A stretch of DNA of 64,000 nt, from assembly GCF_916858675.1 (NCBI RefSeq), contig NZ_CAKASM010000016.1:19686-83685 (forward strand), written 5' to 3'. The notes below the pieces were generated by a model. That model saw only the letters and a program-made list of their open reading frames with translations. It was not told the DNA's origin and did not search any database. Positions within the stretch are counted from its first letter, which is position 1. Every line of letters starts with the position of its first letter. The translations under genes were made by a program, and so were the position numbers. Below, piece after piece: positions 34,864-44,184 of this stretch. Origin of the DNA: Sphingomonas sp. Leaf21. Lineage in GTDB: Bacteria > Pseudomonadota > Alphaproteobacteria > Sphingomonadales > Sphingomonadaceae.

Positions 34864-35999
34864 GCCGTTTCCGCTTCATCAATGGTCATGTCGCGACGGC
34901 CGACGGGGTCCTGCCGGGTGCGGAGATCACGGTAGAGGGCGACCGGATCGCTGCGATCGGCGCGGTGTCGGGTTCGACCGACGCTATCGACCTGAATGGC
35001 GGCTGGGTCGTGCCGGGCTATATCGACACCCAGGTCAATGGCGGTGGCGGCGTGCTGTTCAACGACCGGCTGGACGTGGACGGGATCGCGACGATGGCGG
35101 CGGCACATGCCGTCTATGGCACCACCGCGATGCTGCCGACCCTGGTCAGCGAGACGCCCGACAAGATCGCCCGCGCCCTCGACGCGATCGACGAGGCGAT
35201 CGCGGCCCAGGTGCCCGGCATCGTCGGCATCCATGTCGAGGGACCGGTCCTGAACCCGGCGCGCAAGGGCATCCACGATCCGGCGCGCTTCCGCGATCTG
35301 GACGAAGAGATGATCGCGGTGCTGACGCGGCCCCGGCGCGGCAGGGTCATGCTGACCGTCGCCCCGGAGCGCGTGCCGCTGGCGACGATCAAGCGACTGG
35401 TCGCGGCGGGCGTGCTGGTCAGCGGCGGCCATAGCGAGGCGAGCTACGAACAGGCGATCGCGGCATTCGATGCGGGCCTTTCGGGGATCACGCATCTCTA
35501 CAACGCGATGCCCGCGATGCAGCAACGGGTGCCCGGCCTGGCGGGCGCCACGCTCGACGATCCGCGCCCCTATAGCGGGCTGATCATCGACGGTTTCCAT
35601 GTCGCGGCGCCGATGCTGCGGCTGGCGTTGAAGGCGCGGCCGTTCGAAAAGCTCATGCTGGTCACCGACGCGATGTCGTCGGTTGGCGCGGTCGAAAAGG
35701 ACTTCGTGCTGCACGGGCGGCATATCGACGTGGCGGGTGGCAAGTGCACCTATGCCGACGGGACGCTCGCGGGCTCCGACCTCGACATGGGCGCGGCGGT
35801 CGCCAATGCGGTCGACCAGCTTCGCATCAGCGTCGACCGGGCTGCGGCGATGGCCGCGACGCATCCCGCCGCTTTCCTGGGTCTGTCGCACGAGCGCGGT
35901 TCGCTCGCCACCGGCCTGCGCGCCGACTGGGTCGTGCTCGATGCCGCGCTCAAGCCGGTCGAGACCCGTATCGCCAGCGCCGAGAGGGTTGCCGCATGA
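34860..35999 (+). CDS. nagA: N-acetylglucosamine-6-phosphate deacetylase
   Basis: 379 residues of the amidohydrolase superfamily. Visible motifs are GYIDTQVNGGGGVLFND near the N-terminus, GIHVEGPVLNPARKG with the metal Glu at about residue 125, GGHSEASYEQA and GITHLYNAMPAM with the metal His residues, DGFHVA, and the catalytic Asp in LVTDAMSSVG at about 270. It converts GlcNAc-6-P to GlcN-6-P plus acetate and feeds the deaminase one gene upstream. ATGA overlaps join it to both flanking genes. Confidence 0.95.
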   Translation: MSRFRFINGHVATADGVLPGAEITVEGDRIAAIGAVSGSTDAIDLNGGWVVPGYIDTQVNGGGGVLFNDRLDVDGIATMAAAHAVYGTTAMLPTLVSETPDKIARALDAIDEAIAAQVPGIVGIHVEGPVLNPARKGIHDPARFRDLDEEMIAVLTRPRRGRVMLTVAPERVPLATIKRLVAAGVLVSGGHSEASYEQAIAAFDAGLSGITHLYNAMPAMQQRVPGLAGATLDDPRPYSGLIIDGFHVAAPMLRLALKARPFEKLMLVTDAMSSVGAVEKDFVLHGRHIDVAGGKCTYADGTLAGSDLDMGAAVANAVDQLRISVDRAAAMAATHPAAFLGLSHERGSLATGLRADWVVLDAALKPVETRIASAERVAA

Positions 36000-38902
36000 C
36001 CATTGCCCGCCGCGAACTGTTGCTGAGCAGCGCCGTCGTCGGTCTTGTCGGCGGCGTCGCCCCGGTGCCGGTCTTCGCGGCGGCGCGCCGTCCCGCCGAT
36101 GGCGCGGGCGCGTTGCCCATGCCCGCGCCGGTCGACGCGCTCCCCCCGGCGTTGCCGGTGCAGGACCCCGCACGGGTGCTGATGGATCGCGGCTGGCTGT
36201 TCCACGAGGGCGATATCGCGCCCGCGCCGCTGGAGACCCACGACGCGACCTATGCTTCGGTCAAGGCTGGCAACGCACGTGGCGCGGCGGCGGTCGATTA
36301 TGACGACAGCGACTGGCAGTCGGTCGATCTGCCGCACGACTGGGCATCGTTCCAGCCGTTCGAGAAGACCGCCAATGTCGCGCAGGGCTATCGTGCGCGC
36401 GGCATCGGCTGGTATCGCCGCACCTTCCGGCTCGACCCCGCGCTTCGCGGTCGCCGGATCGAACTGGAGTTCGGTGGTGTCGCGACGAACGCCACGGTCT
36501 GGGTCAATGGCAGCGTCGTCTCGCACAATTTCTCCGGATACAGCGCGATCCGCATCGACCTGACGCCCTTCGCGCGGTTCGGGGACGAGGCCAATGTCGT
36601 CGCGGTCCGCGTCGATGCCAACGCCATGGAGGGCTGGTGGTACGAGGGCGCGGGGCTCTACCGCCATGTCTGGCTGGGCGATTATGCTCCCGTCTCGATC
36701 GCCACCGACGGCGTGCACTGCGATCCCCGCCGCCGCGCCGATGGCGGCTGGCATATCCCCGTCACCACGACGCTGACCAGCATCGCGCCCGCCGAAACGC
36801 CCGTGACGGTCGAGGCTCGGCTGCTCGATCCGCAGGGGCGCGTGATCGCGACGGGGCAAGCGCAGGCCAATGTCCCCTCGCTCGACGAGGGGACCGCGAC
36901 GCTCGACCTGCCGGTCAGCGATCCGATGCTCTGGTCGATCGAGCGGCCGACGCTCTACACGCTGCACGTCCGTCTGGTGCGCGACGGGCAGATGGCCGAT
37001 GAGCGCCGCGTGCCGATCGGCTTCCGCGCCATCCGGTTCGACCCCGACAAGGGCTTTTTCCTCAACGACAAGCCGGTCAAGCTGAAGGGCGTCTGCCTGC
37101 ATCAGGATCATGCGGGCGTCGGCACCGCGATCCCCGACGCGCTGATCGGCTGGCGGCTCGAGCGGTTGAAGGCGATGGGCTGCAACGCGGTGCGGTCGAG
37201 CCATAACGCGCCGACGCCCGAGTTGCTCGACTGGTGCGACCGGCTGGGGCTGGTCGTCATGGACGAGAACCGCCAATTCAACCCCGCGCCCGAATATCGC
37301 GCGCAGCTCGAATGGCTGGTCCGCCGCGACCGCAATCATCCCAGCGTCATCCTGTGGTCGGTCTTCAACGAGGAGCCGATGCAGGGCACGCCCTCGGGCG
37401 TCGAGATGGTCAAGCGCATGTCGCACTGGGTCCATGCGCTGGACGACAGCCGCCCGGTGACCGCCGCGATGAACGGCGCCTTCTTCAACCCGATCAACGT
37501 CGCGCAGGTCGTCGATGTGATGGGGTTCAACTATTATCAGGGCGATTACGACCGCTATCATCAGCTCAATCCGACCAAGCCGATGACCAGCTCGGAGGAC
37601 ACCAGCGCGTTCATGACGCGCGGCGAGTTTCAGAGCGATCCCGCGCGGCATATCGCGTCGAGCTATGACGACGAGGCGGCGAGCTGGGGCGCGACGCACC
37701 GGGTCGCGTGGAAGAAGATCGCCGACCGCCCCTATGTCGCGGGTGGCTTCGTCTGGACGGGCTTCGACTATCATGGCGAGCCGACGCCCTATGAATGGCC
37801 GACCATCGCCAGCTTCTTCGGCATCCTGGATCTGTGCGGTTTCCCCAAGACCGCGTTCGACATCCACCGCGCCGCCTGGGTCGACGATCAGCCGGTGGTG
37901 GCGCTCGCGCCGCACTGGACCTGGCCGGGGCGCGAGGGCCGGCCGACCAAGATCATGGTCCTGTCCAATGCCGAACGTGTCGTCCTTCGCCTGAACGGCA
38001 AGACGGTGGGCGAGGCGGCGGTCGACCGGTTGATGGGCAATGAGTGGACCGTGCCCTACGCGCCGGGCCGGATCGAGGCGATCGCCTATCGCGGTGGCCG
38101 TGAGGTGGCGCGCGCCGCGCATGAGACGACCGGCGCACCCGTCGCGCTGCGCCTGACGCCCGCGCGCACCGTGATGGCGGGCGATACCGAGGACGCGCAG
38201 GCGATCACCATCGACGCGGTCGATGCCAAGGGCCGCCATGTGCCCACGGCCAATCTGATGACCCGCTTCACGATCGATGGCGGCGCGATCATCGGCGTCG
38301 GCAATGGCGATCCCAACAGCCACGAACCCGAAAAGGGCAATCAGCGCTCGCTGTTCAACGGGCTGGCGCAGATGATCGTGCGGCCCGACACCGGGCGCGG
38401 ACGGATCACGATCCGGGCGACGGCTGACGGATTGAAGCCCGCCATGCTGCGGCTGGACCGGTTGGGTGTCGCGCCGCGCGCGCAGGTGCCGCTTGCCGCC
38501 GGTGACATGGACTTGCGCGACTGGCGCCGGTCGGAGTTGCAGGAGGCGAAGCCGTCACCCGACTTCGCGCCCGCCTCGAACGACAATAATGGCTGGGCCT
38601 TCGTCCGGGCGGGCACGCCGACGCCGGGCGAGGCGGCGGGTTACCGCATCTATCGCACCGTCATCACGCCGCGTCATGCGGTCGCGGCGCGTGGCGGCGA
38701 GATCCGCTTCGCATCGGTGGGCGGTATGGCCAGCCTGTGGATCGACGGGAAGATGGTGGCGGAAAAGCGCGATCCGCAACCCGGACCGCTCACCGCGCCG
38801 CTGGCGCCGGGGGCGGGCAAGCGGACGATCGTCCTGATCGTCGCCGGGCTGGGCAATGTCGAAAGCGGTCTGCTGGGCCGGGTGTCGGTGCGCGACCGCT
38901 GA
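35996..38902 (+). CDS. GH2 beta-galactosidase-like exported enzyme
   Basis: 968 residues from ATG 35996 (ATGA overlap with nagA). A Tat-like signal IARRELLLSS ends near VFAAA. Domains: jelly roll (about 60-235), immunoglobulin-like domain (about 240-345), TIM barrel (about 350-640) with acid/base E459 in SVFNEEP and nucleophile E534 in TSSEDTSAF. A DUF4982-type sandwich and more C-terminal beta domains follow, as in BgaA-like galactosidases. Its place inside the nag operon suggests removal of beta-galactose from N-acetyllactosamine or Lewis-type antennae. Beta-glucuronidase activity cannot be ruled out. Confidence 0.85.
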   Translation: MTIARRELLLSSAVVGLVGGVAPVPVFAAARRPADGAGALPMPAPVDALPPALPVQDPARVLMDRGWLFHEGDIAPAPLETHDATYASVKAGNARGAAAVDYDDSDWQSVDLPHDWASFQPFEKTANVAQGYRARGIGWYRRTFRLDPALRGRRIELEFGGVATNATVWVNGSVVSHNFSGYSAIRIDLTPFARFGDEANVVAVRVDANAMEGWWYEGAGLYRHVWLGDYAPVSIATDGVHCDPRRRADGGWHIPVTTTLTSIAPAETPVTVEARLLDPQGRVIATGQAQANVPSLDEGTATLDLPVSDPMLWSIERPTLYTLHVRLVRDGQMADERRVPIGFRAIRFDPDKGFFLNDKPVKLKGVCLHQDHAGVGTAIPDALIGWRLERLKAMGCNAVRSSHNAPTPELLDWCDRLGLVVMDENRQFNPAPEYRAQLEWLVRRDRNHPSVILWSVFNEEPMQGTPSGVEMVKRMSHWVHALDDSRPVTAAMNGAFFNPINVAQVVDVMGFNYYQGDYDRYHQLNPTKPMTSSEDTSAFMTRGEFQSDPARHIASSYDDEAASWGATHRVAWKKIADRPYVAGGFVWTGFDYHGEPTPYEWPTIASFFGILDLCGFPKTAFDIHRAAWVDDQPVVALAPHWTWPGREGRPTKIMVLSNAERVVLRLNGKTVGEAAVDRLMGNEWTVPYAPGRIEAIAYRGGREVARAAHETTGAPVALRLTPARTVMAGDTEDAQAITIDAVDAKGRHVPTANLMTRFTIDGGAIIGVGNGDPNSHEPEKGNQRSLFNGLAQMIVRPDTGRGRITIRATADGLKPAMLRLDRLGVAPRAQVPLAAGDMDLRDWRRSELQEAKPSPDFAPASNDNNGWAFVRAGTPTPGEAAGYRIYRTVITPRHAVAARGGEIRFASVGGMASLWIDGKMVAEKRDPQPGPLTAPLAPGAGKRTIVLIVAGLGNVESGLLGRVSVRDR

Positions 38903-38958
38903 ACGGCGGCGCGATGCGCCGACCGATGAAGGATGCGATTTGGCGAAAGTGACCTGTG

Positions 38959-41409
38959 ATGAGTGACCTGACCGTATTTGCCCCTCTGGCGGGTTGGGTG
39001 ACGCCGCTCGGCGACGTGCCGGACGCGGTTTTCGCCGAGAAGATGCTGGGTGACGGGATCGCGATCGATCCGGTGAACGACACGCTCTGCGCGCCCTGCG
39101 ACGCGGTCGTGCTGACCGTGCATGAGGCGGGGCACGCGGTGACGCTGCGCAGCACCGATGGCTATGAACTCATCTGCCATATCGGCATCGACACCGTGTC
39201 GCTGGGCGGCAAGGGACTGACGCCGCAAGTGAAGGCGGGCGCGAAGGTGCTGGCGGGGCAGCCGCTGATCCGCTTCGACCTCGATCATCTGGTCCGGAAC
39301 GCGCCCGCCGTGGTGACGCCGATCATCGTCGCGGACGCCAGCCGTTTCGCGGTCGAGCCCATCGCCAATGGGCTGGTCGCGGTCGGCGACCCGCTGCTCC
39401 GCGTGGTGCCGCTGGCCATCGACGCCGTCGAGCATGATGCCGGTGGCGAGACGCTCGTCCAGGAGACCGTCGTCGCGCTGTCGCATGGCCTCCACGCCCG
39501 TCCCGCCGCCCGGCTGGTCGAGACGGTGCGGCAGCATGATGCGAAGGTCACGCTGTTCCACGGCGAGCGCAACGCCTCGGCACTGAGCGCGGTCGGCCTG
39601 CTCGGCCTGGGGCTGAGCCACGGCGCGACGGTGCGGATCGAGGCGAGCGGGACACAGGCCGCCGCCGCGCTGGCCGCCGTCATCGCCTTCCTGAACGATG
39701 CCACGGTGGAGGAAACGCCGATCGCCGCGCCCGAACCCGCGCGTGCGGAAGGGCCGGGGCTGGGCGGTGTTCCCGCCGCGCCGGGGCTGGCGGTCGGTCC
39801 GATCCATCGCCTGACCCGTGCGGCGATTCCGGTCGAGACGAATGCGGGATCGGTGGAGGACGAGATCGCCAGGCTGAACGACGCGCTCTCGCGGGTCCGT
39901 GACGGACTGGCACAGGCGGCGGAAGCGGGCGGCGCGCGAGGCGGCGTGATGGCGGCGCACGGCGCGATGCTGGCCGACCCCACGCTCACCGACGCGGCAC
40001 GCGCCGCCATCGGCCGGGGCCTGAGCGCCGGTGTCGCGTGGCAGGAGGCGATCGCTGAACAGGTGGCGGTCCTCGTTTCCAGCGGCGACCGGCGGATCGC
40101 CGAGCGTGCCGACGATCTGCGCGATCTGGAACGCCATGTCCTCGCCGCACTCGCCGGGCTTCCGATCGAGGGGCCGAGCGTCCCGGCGGGCGCGATCCTC
40201 GTCGCCGAGGACTTGCTGCCAAGCCAGGTCGCCGCGCTGGATGCCGGCGTCGTCGCCGGCATCGCGCTGGTGAAGGGCGGGCCGACTTCGCACGCCGCGA
40301 TCCTGGCGGCGGGCATGGGACTGCCCATGGCGGTGGCCTTCGGCGCACCACTGGCGGCTCTGGAGGATGGTCGCGTGATCGTTCTCGATGCCGATCGCGG
40401 GCTGATCGATCCCGATGCCGATGGCGACGCGCAAGCCGAAGTCCGCGATACCATCGCCCGTCGAAAGGATGAGATCACGGCGGCCCGTGCCGCGCAGGGG
40501 CCCTGCAGGACGCGCGACGGCACGCGTATCGAGATGTTCGCCAATCTGGGCTCGGTCGCCGATGCCGAGGCAGCCGTTCGGGAAGGGGCCGAGGGTTGCG
40601 GCCTGCTGCGTACCGAATTCCTGTTCCTCGACCGCGCCACCGCGCCGACCCGCGACGAGCAGGCCAGGGATTACCAGGCGATCGCCGACGCGCTCGGCGA
40701 CCGGCCGATGATCGTCCGCCTGCTGGACGTCGGCGGCGACAAGCCCGCGCCCTATATGGATCTGCCCGTCGAGGAGAACCCGGCGCTGGGCCTGCGCGGT
40801 ATCCGCGTATCGCTCGCCGATCCGCAACTGCTGGAGGATCAGGTCGGGGCGATCCTGTCGGTGCGCCAGCCCTGCCGCATCATGGCGCCGATGGTTGCCA
40901 GCCTGTCCGAACTGGAGGCGGTCCGCGCGGTCGTAGAACGGCAGGGCGGCAGGGCCGAGGTCGGCGTGATGATCGAGACGCCCGCCGCCGCGATCTCCGC
41001 CGATATCCTGGCACGCAAGGCGGACTTCTTCTCGATCGGGACCAACGACCTGACCCAATATACGCTGGCCATGGATCGCGGCAACGCGGCGGTGGCGGCG
41101 GGGGTCGACGGGCTCCATCCGGCGGTGCTGCGGCTGATCGGCGCGACCTGTGACGGGGCGGCGCGGCATTCGACGCCGGTCGGCGTGTGCGGCTCGCTGG
41201 CGGCCGACCGACTGGCGGTGCCGATTTTGCTGGGGCTGGGCGTGACCGAATTGTCGGTGCCGCCCGCGCGCGTCGCCGCGATCAAGGCGCTGGTCGGCAA
41301 GCTCGACATGGCGCGCTGCCGCGCCGCCGCGATGCAGGCGGTCGCCCTGCCATCGGCACCCGCGGTTCGTGCCCATATCACCAAGTTGCTTCAGGAGATC
41401 GGCGCATGA
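38959..41409 (+). CDS. PTS multiphosphoryl transfer protein, EIIA(Glc)-HPr-EI fusion
   Basis: 816 residues that unite the soluble PTS chain. EIIA of the glucose type covers about 1-145, with phospho-His H74 in ICHIGIDTV. HPr covers about 165-250, with H179 in GLHARPA. Enzyme I covers about 268-816, with H445 in GGPTSHAAI, GLLRTEFLFLDR, IGTNDLTQYTLAMDR and the catalytic Cys of GVCGSLAAD. It passes phosphate from PEP to the IIB domain of the following permease. ATG 38959 is preferred over the GTG directly before it. It lies 56 nt after the galactosidase and overlaps the permease by ATGA. Confidence 0.95.
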   Translation: MSDLTVFAPLAGWVTPLGDVPDAVFAEKMLGDGIAIDPVNDTLCAPCDAVVLTVHEAGHAVTLRSTDGYELICHIGIDTVSLGGKGLTPQVKAGAKVLAGQPLIRFDLDHLVRNAPAVVTPIIVADASRFAVEPIANGLVAVGDPLLRVVPLAIDAVEHDAGGETLVQETVVALSHGLHARPAARLVETVRQHDAKVTLFHGERNASALSAVGLLGLGLSHGATVRIEASGTQAAAALAAVIAFLNDATVEETPIAAPEPARAEGPGLGGVPAAPGLAVGPIHRLTRAAIPVETNAGSVEDEIARLNDALSRVRDGLAQAAEAGGARGGVMAAHGAMLADPTLTDAARAAIGRGLSAGVAWQEAIAEQVAVLVSSGDRRIAERADDLRDLERHVLAALAGLPIEGPSVPAGAILVAEDLLPSQVAALDAGVVAGIALVKGGPTSHAAILAAGMGLPMAVAFGAPLAALEDGRVIVLDADRGLIDPDADGDAQAEVRDTIARRKDEITAARAAQGPCRTRDGTRIEMFANLGSVADAEAAVREGAEGCGLLRTEFLFLDRATAPTRDEQARDYQAIADALGDRPMIVRLLDVGGDKPAPYMDLPVEENPALGLRGIRVSLADPQLLEDQVGAILSVRQPCRIMAPMVASLSELEAVRAVVERQGGRAEVGVMIETPAAAISADILARKADFFSIGTNDLTQYTLAMDRGNAAVAAGVDGLHPAVLRLIGATCDGAARHSTPVGVCGSLAADRLAVPILLGLGVTELSVPPARVAAIKALVGKLDMARCRAAAMQAVALPSAPAVRAHITKLLQEIGA

Positions 41410-43130
41410 GTTCGCCCATGGCCTCGCTTCAATCGCTCGGACGGGCGTTGATGCTGCCCATCGCGGTCCTGCCGGTGGCGGGATTGCTGCTGCGCCTCGG
41501 CCAGGCGGACATGCTGAACATCGCCTTCATGGCGAATGCGGGCAATGCGATCTTCGACAATCTGGGGCTGTTGTTCGCGGTCGGCGTCGCCACCGCGTTC
41601 GCGCGTGACGGCAATGGTGCGGCGGCGCTGGCGGGGATCACCTGTTACCTCGTCACCATCAAGGGGGCCGAGACGCTGGTCGTGCCGCCCGCCGGAACCG
41701 GCGCCGGACTGGCCAAGGATATTGCCGCGACCGTCGAGGCGGCCTGGCGAACCAAGTCGGTCCATAAGTTCGACGTGCCGGTCGGCATCGTCGCCGGATT
41801 GATCGGCGGCAGTTCCTACAACCGGTTCGCGACGATCAAGATGCCGGAATATCTGGCGTTCTTCGGCGGTCGCCGCTTCGTGCCGATCATCTCCGGGATC
41901 ACCGGACTGGGGCTGGCGGCGTTGCTGGGTCTGTCCTTCGGGCCGATCAATGCCGGGATCGACGGGCTGAGCCAGGGCGTCGTGCAGGCCGGGGGACTGG
42001 GGCTGTTCGCGTTCGGCGTGCTCAACCGGCTGTTGATCGTCACCGGTCTCCACCACATCCTGAACACCGTCGCCTATTTCGTCGTCGGCGATTTCCACGG
42101 CAAGACGGGCGACCTGAACCGCTTCTTTGCGGGCGACCCGACAGCGGGCGCGTTCATGAGCGGTTTCTTCCCGGTCATGATGTTCGGCCTGCCCGCCGCC
42201 TGCCTGGCCATGTATCACGAGGCCCTGCCCGCGCGTAAGAAGGCGGTCGGCGGCATGTTGTTCAGCCTGGCGCTGATGTCGTTCCTGACCGGCGTGACCG
42301 AGCCGATCGAGTTCAGCTTCATGTTCCTGGCGCCGGTCCTCTACGCCTTCCACGCCATTCTTACCGGCGTGTCGGAAGCGTTGATGAACGCGCTCGGCGT
42401 CCGGCTCGGCTATACCTTCTCGGCGGGGCTGTTCGATTACGTCATCAATTTCGGCAAGGCGACCAAACCCCTGCTGCTGATCCCGGTCGGCGCCGTCTAT
42501 GCGCTGCTCTATTATGCGGTGTTCCGCTTCGCGATCCGCCGCTGGAACCTGCAGACGCCGGGGCGCGAACCCGACGACGCCGAAGGCGAACTGGTCGAGA
42601 GTGGCGCGGCGCCGGTCGAGGGCGGTCGTGGCGCAAGCTTCGTCGCCGCCATGGGTGGCAGCACCAATCTGACCGAGGTCGCGGCCTGCACCACGCGCCT
42701 CCGCCTGATCGTCGCCGACCCCGCCAAGGTCGACGAGCCCGGCCTGAAGCGGCTGGGCGCGCGGGGAATCCTGCGTCCGTCCGCCAATGGCGTGCAGGTG
42801 GTGCTGGGCCCGGTCGCGGATACCGTCGCGATGGAAATGCGGGCCGCGATCGAGAGCGGCCCGATCGCCGGGTCGGCGGCATCGGTCCGCGCCGTGCCCG
42901 TCGCCACCGCGCCGACACCGTCGTCCGCAACCGACCCGTCGCAGGTCACCCTGCCGGATGCGCTGGCCAAGGCGCTGGGCGGGCGCGATAATTTAACCTC
43001 GATCGCGCACTATGCCGGACGCTGGCGCATCGAATTGAAGGATACGGATCGCGTCGCGACCGAACTTCCGCCGGGCGCGCGCGCAATCGCGCGGGTGGGC
43101 GGAAATGTCGTCCATCTGCTGGAAGGTTAA
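41406..43130 (+). CDS. nagE: PTS N-acetylglucosamine-type IIC-IIB permease with degenerate second IIB
   Basis: 574 residues. The IIC membrane domain covers about 1-380 (AVLPVAGLLLRLGQAD, GLHHILNTVAYF, LTGVTEPIEFSFMFLAP). A IIB domain follows at about 408-485, with the phospho-Cys C428 in EVAACTTRLRL. A second IIB-like copy at about 515-574 starts GGRDNLTSIAHY; it has Tyr536 where the Cys should be, so it cannot carry phosphate by the usual route. No IIA domain is present; the fusion protein encoded just upstream supplies it. The IIC sequence and the nag genes point to GlcNAc as substrate; glucose is the alternative. Confidence 0.92.
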   Translation: MSSPMASLQSLGRALMLPIAVLPVAGLLLRLGQADMLNIAFMANAGNAIFDNLGLLFAVGVATAFARDGNGAAALAGITCYLVTIKGAETLVVPPAGTGAGLAKDIAATVEAAWRTKSVHKFDVPVGIVAGLIGGSSYNRFATIKMPEYLAFFGGRRFVPIISGITGLGLAALLGLSFGPINAGIDGLSQGVVQAGGLGLFAFGVLNRLLIVTGLHHILNTVAYFVVGDFHGKTGDLNRFFAGDPTAGAFMSGFFPVMMFGLPAACLAMYHEALPARKKAVGGMLFSLALMSFLTGVTEPIEFSFMFLAPVLYAFHAILTGVSEALMNALGVRLGYTFSAGLFDYVINFGKATKPLLLIPVGAVYALLYYAVFRFAIRRWNLQTPGREPDDAEGELVESGAAPVEGGRGASFVAAMGGSTNLTEVAACTTRLRLIVADPAKVDEPGLKRLGARGILRPSANGVQVVLGPVADTVAMEMRAAIESGPIAGSAASVRAVPVATAPTPSSATDPSQVTLPDALAKALGGRDNLTSIAHYAGRWRIELKDTDRVATELPPGARAIARVGGNVVHLLEG

Positions 43131-43260
43131 AAGATCGAAATTCGAGGTTAATGATGTTGCGACGCGTCAACCAATCGGGGTAAGTCGGACGGGTTCCATA
43201 AAGTACGATTACGGTTCTTCGTCGTCGGGTCGCAACGGAGTGAATTGCTTGATCACGGAC

Positions 43261-44034
43261 ATGGTCGACGGCGCTGACGACAAGCGGCTCTATCGCGCGC
43301 CGGCACTGGAAAAGGGCCTCGACATCCTCGAGCTGCTGTCGGCGGAAGACAGCCCGCTGACGATGAGCGCGATCGTCAACCGGCTGGGCCGTTCGACCGG
43401 CGAGCTGTTCCGGATGATCCAGGTCCTCGAACATCGCGGTTATGTGACGCAGGGGCCCGACGGCTATGTCATGACCTCGCGGCTGTTCCACCTCGGTTTG
43501 AAGCGGCCGCCGGTGCGCAGCCTGATGGAGCAGGCGCTGCCCCTGATGCGGGGGCTGGCGGATCGCATCGGCCAGTCCTGCTATCTCGCCATCCCTTCGG
43601 GCGCGGCCTCGTCGGTAATCGCGCGGATGGAAGCGGATACGCTGCTCGGCTTCTCCGTCCGTGTCGGCTATCGCCGCGCCCTGCACGAGACGCCGTCGGG
43701 CGTGCTGCTCTATGCCTTCCAGCCCGAGGATACGCGCCACCAGTGGGAGACGCTGTTCGACCCGCCGCTGTCCGAAGCGGCGCTGGACGAACTGCGGGAG
43801 ACGGCGAACGTGATGCGCGAACAGGGTTTTGCGCGCGCCGAGAGCAACGAACTGATCGGCATGGTCGAGCTTGCCGCGCCGATCATGCGCGGCACCCGCA
43901 GCAGCGCGGTGCTGACCGTTCCGTATGTCCGGATCGTCGATGCGTTGAGCAGCGAGGACGAGGCGCTGGCCGAATTGCGCCGCACCGCGCAGCAGATTTC
44001 GGACCAGCTTGTCGGCAACGACGTCCGCATCTGA
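43261..44034 (+). CDS. IclR-family transcriptional regulator
   Basis: 257 residues from ATG 43261; a TTG at 43249 with GGAG 8 nt upstream is an equal alternative. The winged helix (about 8-70) has ALEKGLDILELLSAEDSPLTM and GRSTGELFRMIQVLEHRGYV. The IclR effector domain follows (LADRIGQSCYLAIPSG, HETPSGVLLYAF, RAESNELIGMVELAAPI). The motif order is typical and the length normal. It lies 130 nt after the permease on the same strand, in its own transcript or at the end of the nag transcript. The ligand is unknown; a sugar or sugar acid is likely. Confidence 0.88.
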   Translation: MVDGADDKRLYRAPALEKGLDILELLSAEDSPLTMSAIVNRLGRSTGELFRMIQVLEHRGYVTQGPDGYVMTSRLFHLGLKRPPVRSLMEQALPLMRGLADRIGQSCYLAIPSGAASSVIARMEADTLLGFSVRVGYRRALHETPSGVLLYAFQPEDTRHQWETLFDPPLSEAALDELRETANVMREQGFARAESNELIGMVELAAPIMRGTRSSAVLTVPYVRIVDALSSEDEALAELRRTAQQISDQLVGNDVRI

Positions 44035-44184
44035 TCGACGCTTGTCGCGAGCACGCTTCGCGGCGATAGGGGCTCCATTCGATTGAACCATTGCCGCAGC
44101 CGGGGCTTTACAGTCCGGCTGCCGAGCCGCCACGCGCGTCACCGGTACGAAGGCGATGGACAGGTCAGCAACAGGGGGCCATGC

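Noticed and set aside
44035..44184. Manganese riboswitch (yybP-ykoY type) before the TerC-like gene
   Set aside because: TerC relatives can have it, but I find only an 8-bp stem (GCAGCCGG at 44096-44103 with 44115-44122) and none of the conserved loop sequences.
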